Part shown: piece by piece, positions 16,444 through 23,280 of the stretch
Numbering within the stretch: the first letter of the stretch is position 1
How the letters are laid out: every line of letters begins with the position of its first letter
Source: Enterobacterales bacterium CwR94
GTDB taxonomy: Bacteria; Pseudomonadota; Gammaproteobacteria; Enterobacterales; Enterobacteriaceae
Direction: 5' to 3'
Assembly: GCA_002837195.1 (NCBI GenBank)
Contig: KZ478059.1
Coordinates: forward strand, 558,001-622,000
DNA: 64,000 bases
Position numbers and translations under genes: made by a program
The notes under the pieces: model-generated
Database searches by the model: none
What the model was told of the DNA's origin: nothing
The model's input: only the letters and a program-made list of their open reading frames with translations

Positions 16444-17754
16444 ATGATGGCAATGTGGTTAAAGCGTGGCGCCGAAGTGGAAGCCGTAAAGTCGTCCGAC
16501 CGTGCGGTCAGAGAGTCCGTTGAGCAGATTCTGGCTGATATTGAAGCGCGAGGCGACGCCGCTGTGCGCGAGCTGTCGTACAAATTCGATCAGTTAGATC
16601 GTGGAGATTTCCGCCTGAGTGAAGAAGAGATTGCGGCATGTTATGCGCAGCTCTCCGAACGCGATATTGACGATATTCATTTCGCGCAACAACAGGTGCG
16701 CAACTTCGCTCAGCATCAGCGTGACAGCCTGCAAGACATTGAAGTAGAAACCTTGCCGGGCGTGATATTGGGCCACAAAAATATCCCCGTCAGCGCGGCA
16801 GGTTGCTACGTGCCGGGCGGTAAATATCCGCTGTTAGCCTCCGCGCATATGTCTATCATCACCGCCAAGGTGGCTGGCGTTCCGCGCATCATTACCTGCG
16901 CTCCCCCGTTCAAAGGGAAACCCGCACCGGCAATTGTGGTGGCTCAGCATATGGCCGGGGCCGATGAAATATACTGTCTCGGCGGCATTCAGGCCATTGC
17001 CGCGATGGCCATTGGCACCGAATCCATTGCGCCCGTTGATATGCTGGTGGGTCCGGGGAATGCCTTTGTCGCCGAAGCCAAACGCCAACTCTTTGGCCGC
17101 GTTGGCATTGATTTGTTTGCGGGCCCGACGGAAACCCTGGTAATTGCAGATGACAGCGTAGACGGCGAAATCTGTGCGACGGATTTGCTCGGTCAGGCGG
17201 AACATGGCCCAGATTCGCCGGCAATATTGCTAACAACGTCAGAAGCTCTGGCGCGCTCAACATTACAGGAAATTGACCGCCTGCTGCAGATCCTGCCTAC
17301 CGCAGCCATTGCCAGTCAATCATGGGCTAAATTTGGTGAGGTGATCGTGGCGGAAAGTGATGAAGAAATGGTGGCCATTGCCAATCAACTGGCATTTGAG
17401 CACGTTCAAGTCATGACACAAAACCCCGACTGGTTTTTAGCCAACCTGCAAAATTTCGGTGCGCTGTTCCTTGGGCCGCGCACGAATGTCGCCTTTGGTG
17501 ATAAAGCCATTGGGACTAACCACACGCTGCCGACCCGGAAAGCAGCACGCTATACCGGTGGATTGTGGGTCGGGAAATTTTTAAAAACCTGTACCTATCA
17601 GAAAGTCACCACCGATGAGGCATCAGCTCGCATCGGCGAAGTCTGCTCACGGTTGTGTGCACTGGAAGGGTTTTCAGGTCATGGAGAGCAAGCCAATATG
17701 CGGGTGCGCCGCTATGGCCATCGCGATGTGCCCTATGCCGGGATCCCTGAATAA
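16444..17754 (+). CDS. HisD-family dehydrogenase (histidinol / sulfopropanediol dehydrogenase-like)
   Basis: A 436-residue NAD-dependent zinc dehydrogenase of the histidinol-dehydrogenase family. Visible motifs: [74 protein letters not shown] (metal-ligand Gln and His), [10 protein letters not shown] (catalytic Glu-His), GTNHTLPT and [12 protein letters not shown]. It is not in a his operon and has its own LacI-type regulator, so a catabolic role is likely. HpsN-like dehydrogenases of dihydroxypropanesulfonate and sugar-alcohol relatives have this look. The start is taken at 16444 (AAGGAG just upstream); 16447 is equally possible. The substrate is unknown. Confidence 0.82.
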   Translation: MMAMWLKRGAEVEAVKSSDRAVRESVEQILADIEARGDAAVRELSYKFDQLDRGDFRLSEEEIAACYAQLSERDIDDIHFAQQQVRNFAQHQRDSLQDIEVETLPGVILGHKNIPVSAAGCYVPGGKYPLLASAHMSIITAKVAGVPRIITCAPPFKGKPAPAIVVAQHMAGADEIYCLGGIQAIAAMAIGTESIAPVDMLVGPGNAFVAEAKRQLFGRVGIDLFAGPTETLVIADDSVDGEICATDLLGQAEHGPDSPAILLTTSEALARSTLQEIDRLLQILPTAAIASQSWAKFGEVIVAESDEEMVAIANQLAFEHVQVMTQNPDWFLANLQNFGALFLGPRTNVAFGDKAIGTNHTLPTRKAARYTGGLWVGKFLKTCTYQKVTTDEASARIGEVCSRLCALEGFSGHGEQANMRVRRYGHRDVPYAGIPE

Positions 17755-17767
17755 GCGCAACATAACC

Positions 17768-17788
17768 GCGGGGGCGTAATGCCCCCGC
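17768..17788. terminator. Hairpin between convergent genes
   Basis: GCGGGGGC-GTAAT-GCCCCCGC, a perfect 8-bp GC-rich stem between the HisD-like gene and pptA. There is no strong T-tract on either side; probably a bidirectional terminator. Confidence 0.6.
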
Positions 17789-17798
17789 ATCACGCTGA

Positions 17799-18029
17799 CT
17801 ACATCGAGTAGCCCGGTTTCTTCGCCAGAGTCTCCAGATTGGGCGCAATCTGCGTATCCCACACATCACGTTTCCAGTCGTCAGGATGCACTTCTGCCAG
17901 CGCAACCGAGACAGAACTCTCTTTACTGCCAAGATGTTCGATGATGACGGTCTCTACTGCTTTAGCGAGGTCCGTTTTTTGTTGCTGGGTTAAATCACGT
18001 GGGAAATATTTAATATCAATATGTGGCAT
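17799..18029 (-). CDS. pptA: 4-oxalocrotonate tautomerase family protein PptA (YdcE)
   Basis: A 76-residue protein beginning MPHIDIKYFPRDL and ending AKKPGYSM, nearly the same as E. coli PptA (77 residues). The catalytic Pro1 is exposed after Met removal. The family catalyses keto-enol tautomerisation, and PptA acts on phenylenolpyruvates in vitro; the natural substrate is unclear. Weak ribosome site (AGGA, nine bases upstream). Single gene, convergent with the HisD-like gene. Confidence 0.92.
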   Translation of the reverse strand: MPHIDIKYFPRDLTQQQKTDLAKAVETVIIEHLGSKESSVSVALAEVHPDDWKRDVWDTQIAPNLETLAKKPGYSM

Positions 18030-18224
18030 TTTTTAATTCCTGCATAAAATAACGTTCCACATAACCGTACCTGATTAAACGCGAGCTGAACAGAGTTCAG
18101 TAAAGAAGTGAAAAGGACTTGAGCACATTCTGATACTTATGCCAGACTAATGGCTCTTTCACTACCGAGGACAATTCCCTATCCACATCGAAGAGAAGCA
18201 ACAACGTGGATGAGTTGTAAAATT

Positions 18225-18323
18225 ATGGACAATATGTTCCCCCCAATGATGGTCACTTTCTCTCTCTCCTTCTCTATTTTTTCCTGTTCAATCAGCGAGC
18301 AACACTGGCGCTTTGCGCTATAG
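18225..18323 (+). CDS. Probable 32-residue leader ORF upstream of mdtJ (MdtU-like)
   Basis: An ATG-initiated ORF of 32 codons, ending at TAG 86 bases before mdtJ. It starts MDNMFPPMMVTFSLSF, is rich in Met, Pro, Ser and Phe, and ends in WRFAL. E. coli mdtJI is known to carry a small upstream ORF, mdtU, involved in spermidine-dependent control; I recall its size as about 34 codons but cannot compare the sequences. The position and size here fit. The ribosome site is weak (GGATGAG, rather distant). Confidence rests on position, not on proven homology. Confidence 0.5.
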   Translation: MDNMFPPMMVTFSLSFSIFSCSISEQHWRFAL

Positions 18324-18409
18324 CCCCTCTCTCCTGCAGACTTTTTTAAAACTTTTTTCACACGCATTTCGCGTGCGATAACGACTATTTCTCGCTCAGG
18401 AGAGAAAAA
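18324..18409 (+). promoter_or_regulatory. mdtJ leader segment with T-runs and a small hairpin
   Basis: Between the small ORF and mdtJ are two T-runs (CTTTTTTAAAACTTTTTT, 18342-18359) and the hairpin CACGC-ATTTC-GCGTG (18362-18376), followed by the strong mdtJ ribosome site AGGAGAG. This arrangement would suit transcript control within the leader. The wider gap 18030-18409 shows no other gene. Confidence 0.35.
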
Positions 18410-18760
18410 ATGAAATATTGGATTTTATTAGCGCTGGCGATCGTCGCGGAAATTACGGGCACCTTGTCAATGAAATGGGCCAGTGTCAGCGGCGACAGCA
18501 AGGGCTATATTTTTATGCTGGTTATGATTGCCCTGTCATATATTTTCTTATCTTTTGCCGTAAAACGCATCGCATTGGGCGTGGCCTATGCGATGTGGGA
18601 AGGTGTGGGCATTGTATTAATTACCTTGTTTAGCGTACTGCTGTTTGATGAAGCGCTGACGCTGATGAAAGCCGCGGGCCTTTTAACACTGATTGCGGGC
18701 ATTACCTTGATTAAATCAGGTACGCTGGCGCGTAAGGAGCCCCGTCATGTCAGCGCTTAA
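18410..18760 (+). CDS. mdtJ: Spermidine exporter subunit MdtJ (SMR family)
   Basis: A 116-residue small-multidrug-resistance protein with four membrane helices. The segments [38 protein letters not shown] and [15 protein letters not shown] align with E. coli MdtJ. The Glu in helix 1 (AEITGT) is the conserved proton/substrate site. It forms a heteromeric complex with MdtI and exports spermidine. ATG at 18410 after AGGAGAG. The end overlaps mdtI by 14 bases, so the two are translationally coupled. A small leader ORF lies just upstream. Confidence 0.96.
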   Translation: MKYWILLALAIVAEITGTLSMKWASVSGDSKGYIFMLVMIALSYIFLSFAVKRIALGVAYAMWEGVGIVLITLFSVLLFDEALTLMKAAGLLTLIAGITLIKSGTLARKEPRHVSA

Positions 18761-19076
18761 TTGGGAACATATCGCCTGGTTGGGATTTGCCATTGTGTTG
18801 GAAATTGTCGCCAATATTTTCCTGAAATACTCGAATGGGTTCCGCCGCCCGCTGTACGGCGTACTCTCCCTTGTTGCCGTACTGGCGGCTTTTAGTGCGC
18901 TGTCGCAAGCGGTGAAAGGCATCGATCTTTCCGTGGCTTATGCACTGTGGGGCGGATTCGGTATTGTCGCCACCGCAGCCGCAGGCTGGATCTTGTTTGG
19001 TCAACGTTTGAGCCGCAAAGGCTGGATGGGTGTTGGCCTGCTGTTAATCGGCATGGTGATCATTAAGTTGGCCTGA
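18747..19076 (+). CDS. mdtI: Spermidine exporter subunit MdtI (SMR family)
   Basis: A 109-residue four-helix membrane protein, the partner of Mdt[21 protein letters not shown] carries the conserved Glu of helix 1; [20 protein letters not shown] and [11 protein letters not shown] match E. coli MdtI (109 residues). The ribosome site is AAGGAG within the end of mdtJ. The stop codon is immediately followed by the end of a small convergent gene, with no terminator between them. Confidence 0.96.
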   Translation: MSALNWEHIAWLGFAIVLEIVANIFLKYSNGFRRPLYGVLSLVAVLAAFSALSQAVKGIDLSVAYALWGGFGIVATAAAGWILFGQRLSRKGWMGVGLLLIGMVIIKLA

Positions 19077-19268
19077 TTAAGAAAACAGTTTCTTCTCGCC
19101 CTTTTTCGGCACTTCGCGACAAAGATTCAATTGTTGTGGTACGTCGCGTTGTGCCGGCACCCATTGTGAATTTTGCAAGCCGCTGTATTGCCCTACGCAG
19201 GGCAATACCACCGATAATCCTAACGCAGCGGCTGCGATAGCAATCGTCTGCAATGAAAAAATCGTCAT
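19077..19268 (-). CDS. Small putative exported protein, unknown
   Basis: 63 residues from the ATG at 19268 (GGGGAGAG and GGAG upstream). It begins MTIFSLQTIAIAAAALGLSV, a hydrophobic N-terminus that could be a signal peptide or anchor, followed by a short polar part with two cysteines (LPCVGQ and LNLCRE) and a basic tail (KKGEKKLFS). A start 17 codons upstream is possible. I do not recognise the family. Its end touches the mdtI stop with no gap. Coding status rests on the good ribosome site and hydrophobic N-terminus. Confidence 0.45.
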   Translation of the reverse strand: MTIFSLQTIAIAAAALGLSVVLPCVGQYSGLQNSQWVPAQRDVPQQLNLCREVPKKGEKKLFS

Positions 19269-20028
19269 CTCCACTCTCCCCTTGTCTCCAGTCCCTTTAA
19301 GGCTAGTCGGCTTTCCCATATTTTCCTATCTTCACTGAAATTGACAACCTGGACACCCTTTTGCAACCGGGTGTAAAGATCCACCAAAATATACAGCCGA
19401 ACTCGTGAACAATACGAAAAACAGCGGCTGATCGTTGCCGTGAGGCTTACCCACTGCGATGCCGGGGGCCGAAATGACAACAGATAGCCGATAAAATGGG
19501 CTGTTCGTATCACGGAACCGTGCCCTGTATCGTCGTGACATAGCGATGGAGAATGTTTGATTTACAGGCAAATGCAGCGGAAAATCCATACTCTAAATAA
19601 AAAAACACTTGCACTACGCGGAAAGATTTATGTAATCTAAATGAAGAATAGAAATTCCTTCGTTAACTAACAAATACATCTCTCGTTTAATAGCACATAC
19701 AGCAACGCCCCTCCGAAACAGTATATTTTCATTATCAGTCTAATTATTCTCAACGAGATAATGCCCAGATTAAAACGTCTGGCACGCTTTCATTCGCGTG
19801 TTGATAAGCCTGCTGGTTAATACCGTTTTGTGTTCACCGCTAACGCGACAGTGAATGTCACGACTGAATGAAAATCAGTCATCAATCGCAGTTGTAACAG
19901 TAAAAGCCTTGTTCTTTTCCTCATGATTATCAGGAGGTAAAGAAGAGTGTTTTCTTACTAAACGGAATTCATCTCTACGTGATTTCATCGTATCTGCCAG
20001 GCAATACAGATGAAACACGCACCCCATA
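19269..20028 (+). other. AT-rich non-coding stretch; probable long leader or small-RNA region
   Basis: No convincing gene is present. The second half contains RNA-like structure: the inverted repeat GACTGA-N7-TCAGTC (19862-19880) and AGGAGGT (19932-19938), eight bases before a GTG that opens only a four-codon frame. Short minus-strand frames around 19265-19589 have no supporting features. The region runs into the terminator at 20029-20068. Confidence 0.35.
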
Positions 20029-20068
20029 GACCGCAATCATTCATCGTTGAATGTGCGGTCTTTTATTT
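20029..20068 (+). terminator. Intrinsic terminator 35 bases upstream of the tandem-repeat gene (attenuator or small-RNA end)
   Basis: GACCGCA pairs with TGCGGTC (20029-20035 / 20054-20060) and CATTCA with TGAATG (20038-20043 / 20048-20053) around a TCGT loop, with only a 2-base bulge, followed by TTTTATTT. It is oriented on the plus strand, after 700 bases without a plus-strand gene and just before the start codon at 20103, so it either ends a small RNA or attenuates the downstream gene. Confidence 0.8.
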
Positions 20069-20102
20069 GCAAAAAATTCACTCATTTTATAGAGAGACAG
20101 TT

Positions 20103-20996
20103 ATGAACCAGAATATGACCAATGCATCCACTGAAGATTTAACAACCTTTGATAATGAGAACATGAATGGCTGGGTTAAGGGCCCCAATGGCAGTTACTT
20201 CACCTTCAAAAATGAAGGTGATAATAATTACTTTACAGGCCCAGAGGATCTGCAAAACTTACACGGGGTCGTTTTGACTAAACAAATTTCGGGTTTTATC
20301 TCTGGAGAACAGTACAAGATTGCCCTGCAGGCGAGAAAAAATGATGACCGTACCACCCATTATCCCAATATTAATTTCTCAGGTAATGGTACAGATCTGT
20401 TTCCTTATCAAAAGATTGAAAACCGAGACTGGCAAATCTACAGCGGTATTTTCACTGCGGATAAGGAAAGTATCGCTTTCGTTTTTAAAAGCACAACAAC
20501 TATTGATAACGGAGCCGTATTAGGAACGTCAAATATTGATATCGATAATATTCGAATCGGCAAGTTGTACCAACACCTTACAGGTTTTGAAAATGGCTTG
20601 AATGATTGGGTGCTGGGGCCAGCAACTGCCACAGGGGGTGTGCAAATCGCCGACGAAGGCGGTAATAAATGCCTAAATTTTCCGACCCAAGCGGGCAACA
20701 ATGCCGGGGTTATTCTGACGCGTCAGTTTAATGGCTTATATCCTCAGCAAAAATATCGCTTTAGCATGAAGGTGCGTCGTACTAACTCCGCCCCTGCTGT
20801 GCCAGTGCTGTCATTAGCGGTAGATGGACAAGGCATTACGGCGCAGACCGCTTTCCCAAGCCAAACATGGACAGAGCTGGCTGGCGAGTTTATGTCGCCA
20901 GGCTTTAACGCGACGCTCGATGTTATTAGCCATGTTAGCGAGGGTATCGGGAATGACTATCGCATTGATGATCTGCGCCTGGAGGAAATTTCCTGA
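20103..20996 (+). CDS. Unknown cytosolic protein of two related beta-sandwich (carbohydrate-binding-like) repeats
   Basis: 297 residues without signal peptide or membrane segment. Two halves (about 15-150 and 157-297) repeat the same pattern: FDNENMNGWVKGP / FENGLNDWVLGP; GVVLTKQISGF / GVILTRQFNGL; YKIALQARKND / YRFSMKVRRTN; DWQIYSGIFTAD / TWTELAGEFMSP; IDIDNIRIGKL / YRIDDLRLEEI. This periodicity is typical of galactose-binding-like or CBM-type jelly rolls, so glycan or surface binding is possible, but no family is named with certainty. The start at 20103 (AGAGAGACAG upstream) is preferred; an upstream in-frame ATG at 20010 would read through the terminator. It stands alone and is AT-richer than its neighbours, which suggests acquisition. 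Confidence 0.75.
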   Translation: MNQNMTNASTEDLTTFDNENMNGWVKGPNGSYFTFKNEGDNNYFTGPEDLQNLHGVVLTKQISGFISGEQYKIALQARKNDDRTTHYPNINFSGNGTDLFPYQKIENRDWQIYSGIFTADKESIAFVFKSTTTIDNGAVLGTSNIDIDNIRIGKLYQHLTGFENGLNDWVLGPATATGGVQIADEGGNKCLNFPTQAGNNAGVILTRQFNGLYPQQKYRFSMKVRRTNSAPAVPVLSLAVDGQGITAQTAFPSQTWTELAGEFMSPGFNATLDVISHVSEGIGNDYRIDDLRLEEIS

Positions 20997-21116
20997 AGCA
21001 GACTTTTCTGAGACAGGGCCGTTATCTGCCATCGGGAGATAAACGCTGATCGTGACAGGAGAAGATATTTATTCCCCTGCCTCAGAATATCGTAGCCCTT
21101 GAGTGGGTAAACGTGA

Positions 21117-21141
21117 GAGATCCCTGTTTTTCAGGGATCTC
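21117..21141. terminator. Hairpin between convergent genes
   Basis: GAGATCCCTG-TTTTT-CAGGGATCTC, a perfect 10-bp stem in the 211-base gap between the tandem-repeat gene and the amidohydrolase. No T-tract follows on either strand. Confidence 0.5.
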
Positions 21142-21207
21142 AACGTCGCATCGTAAACAGACGTACCCACCTAAAAATGCCCTCCCGCCTCGACACTGCA
21201 AACAGGT

Positions 21208-22356
21208 TTAGCGTGGACAACACTCACGAACCAGTGCCAGCCAAAAATTCACTGCGGGCTCAATCAGCCGATCATTAAAATCATAACCGGCATTGTGCAG
21301 AGGCTTGGAAGGCATTTCCCCGTCAGCACCGATCCAAAAATAGGCCCCCGCACAGTGCTGCAGCATACAGGCAAAATCCTCAGATGCCATCGAGGGAATG
21401 ACGCCCCACTGCACAGGGGTATTTGCCGCTATTGCCGCTGCCTGTACCTTACACGCCATCTCCGGATGGTTCACAGTGACAGGATAGCCCGATTGCCAAC
21501 GCAGCGTGCCTTCCACGCCGAGCATCGGCGGCTGTGTTTGCGTAAAAGATTCGATTAACGCAATAACCTGCTCACGCACGTCAGATTGCAAGCAGCGTAA
21601 CGTCCCTTTTAAAACAACCTTTTCCGGGATGACGTTGATGGCTTCACCGCCATTAATTTGTGTCACGCTCACCACCGCCGACGCAGTGGGGGCCAACCGA
21701 CGCGCGGGAATGGTTTGCAACGCCATAATCAACTGAGCCGCTGCGACGATAGGGTCAGCTCCATTTTCCGGCATTGCCGCATGGCAGCTTTTACCGGTCA
21801 GTGTGATTTCAAATGCATCAAGCGAGGCCATCATCGCGCCGCTATTGAGCGCAATATGACCGAGTGGGATCCCCGGCCAGTTGTGCAGGGCATAAATGGC
21901 ATCCATCGGAAAGCGCGTGAACAGCCCCTCTTCCACCATTTTCCGTGCGCCACCTAAATTCTCTTCGGCAGGCTGGAAAATAAAATGCAGCGTGCCGCAA
22001 AATTCACGCGTCTGGCTTAAGATGCGCGCTGTCGCTAATAAGATAGCGGTATGGCCATCGTGCCCGCAGGCGTGCATCACGCCGGGACGGGTTGATGCCC
22101 ATGGCGTATCCCCCCGCTCACTCACGGGCAAGGCATCCATATCGGCGCGCAGTCCCACGGTTGGGCCCGTGCCGTTACGCAGCGTGCCAATCACCCCCGT
22201 TCCCGCCACACCGCGAGCCACCTCAATACCCCACGCATGCAACAGCGCAGCCACTCTTTCAGCGGTGCGATGCTCCTGATAGCCCAATTCAGGATAACGG
22301 TGAAAATCCCGACGCCAGGCAATGGCTTCGTCCAGATGCTGTGCGGAAACGGCCAT
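21208..22356 (-). CDS. M20-family amidohydrolase (hippurate / N-acyl-amino-acid hydrolase type)
   Basis: A 382-residue zinc hydrolase of the AmhX/HipO group. Motifs include RRDFHRYPELGYQEHRTAE, VGLRADMDALPV, VMHACGHDGHTAILLATAR, FIFQPAEENLGGARKM and ALHNWPGIPLG, giving the metal ligands Cys/His, Glu and His; a dimerisation domain sits around residues 180-290. It should hydrolyse N-acylated amino acids or similar amides in the cytosol. The start ATG at 22356 follows AAGGAG; a GTG two codons earlier is unlikely. Monocistronic. The 332-base gap upstream (22357-22688) contains only presumed divergent promoters. The natural substrate is unknown. Confidence 0.88.
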   Translation of the reverse strand: MAVSAQHLDEAIAWRRDFHRYPELGYQEHRTAERVAALLHAWGIEVARGVAGTGVIGTLRNGTGPTVGLRADMDALPVSERGDTPWASTRPGVMHACGHDGHTAILLATARILSQTREFCGTLHFIFQPAEENLGGARKMVEEGLFTRFPMDAIYALHNWPGIPLGHIALNSGAMMASLDAFEITLTGKSCHAAMPENGADPIVAAAQLIMALQTIPARRLAPTASAVVSVTQINGGEAINVIPEKVVLKGTLRCLQSDVREQVIALIESFTQTQPPMLGVEGTLRWQSGYPVTVNHPEMACKVQAAAIAANTPVQWGVIPSMASEDFACMLQHCAGAYFWIGADGEMPSKPLHNAGYDFNDRLIEPAVNFWLALVRECCPR

Positions 22357-22688
22357 GTTCACTCCTTTGCAAAAACAACCCCCTCAGCGTATCAGATTCA
22401 GGGCGCTACGTGTGGCATTTACTGTGACCAGGCGCGCGCGTTGCAGGCGTCACTGTTCCCGTGTTGTCCTTTTTGCTGCACGCCGCGCGTCTTACCCCAT
22501 CGACAGAATAACCCGCAAAAGTGATTTCACATTGAATTACCCTCTTAACGTGGCATGATAAATTTGAACCCAATCTGCAACCCTGGCATGTGCTGAACTT
22601 TCGCAGCGCATTTTACCGCGATACCTGTGTCGTAGATCCTGCTCTGCGACACGCAGCAATATTGATATTATTGACTAAGGCTTTTCTG

Positions 22689-23231
22689 ATGAAAAATAGA
22701 TTTAGACACATCATTGATTATTTACTGCTTGCCTTTGCAAACTATAAAGAAAGAAGGCAGCATGCGCGATTTGAAAGGCGCATTAAAATACTCAATGGCA
22801 AAGCTAAGATAACCCTGCCAAAGTCATTTGAAAAAATGCCGGAAGAAATGATTAAAATAAAATATATTTCCAATCTCAGACCTTCCGAAGCCTGGTATAT
22901 TCCCCACGAAAGGGGCAAGGTTTCTTTTGCATTCAGACAAACCGATACGCCCATGTCCGACAATCAACTCGATGCAGCCGCCGAACAGATTAAACAGCAA
23001 TTGAGTGTACACTCTCCTACACTCAGCGCCCTTACCGTCAATGAGAAAAAGATGCGTCGCCTTGAGATGATAACGCCAGACTCCACTAACGCCAAGGGCG
23101 GCATTCTCAGCATCATGCAGCTCTCGTCATTGAACGGCAAATTATTTATCGCAACCTTTAATACCACCCTTGACCTGAAATACAAATACACAGAAGTCGG
23201 GAAAAATGCATTGGCGTCTATTCGCCATTAA
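22689..23231 (+). CDS. DcrB/PsbP-like protein of unknown role
   Basis: 180 residues from the ATG at 22689. A short basic and hydrophobic start (MKNRFRHIIDYLLLAF) is followed by KAKITLPKSFEKMPEEMIKI, RPSEAWYIPHERGKVSFAF, DNQLDAAAEQIKQQL, VNEKKMRRLEMITPD and KLFIATFNTTLDLKYKY. This pattern is that of DcrB/DUF1795-type single-domain proteins, some of which occur as chaperones or accessory proteins near type VI secretion effectors. The ribosome site is weak. It lies 49 bases before the bactofilin-like gene and probably shares its transcript. No secretion genes or toxin are in the window. Function unknown; family call moderate. Confidence 0.65.
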   Translation: MKNRFRHIIDYLLLAFANYKERRQHARFERRIKILNGKAKITLPKSFEKMPEEMIKIKYISNLRPSEAWYIPHERGKVSFAFRQTDTPMSDNQLDAAAEQIKQQLSVHSPTLSALTVNEKKMRRLEMITPDSTNAKGGILSIMQLSSLNGKLFIATFNTTLDLKYKYTEVGKNALASIRH

Positions 23232-23280
23232 GTCGGTTGCACTGCCGGTTTTATTTTTATTACACCAGGGAAAATCACCA

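Noticed and set aside
19332..19589. Minus-strand frames of 82-85 codons between the small exported gene and the leader
   Set aside because: No good ribosome site, no domain or signal sequence, and overlapping alternatives in different frames.
20010..20102. Upstream in-frame start for the tandem-repeat gene
   Set aside because: Would translate through an intrinsic terminator, and the extra residues do not belong to the repeat; the ATG at 20103 has a better ribosome site.
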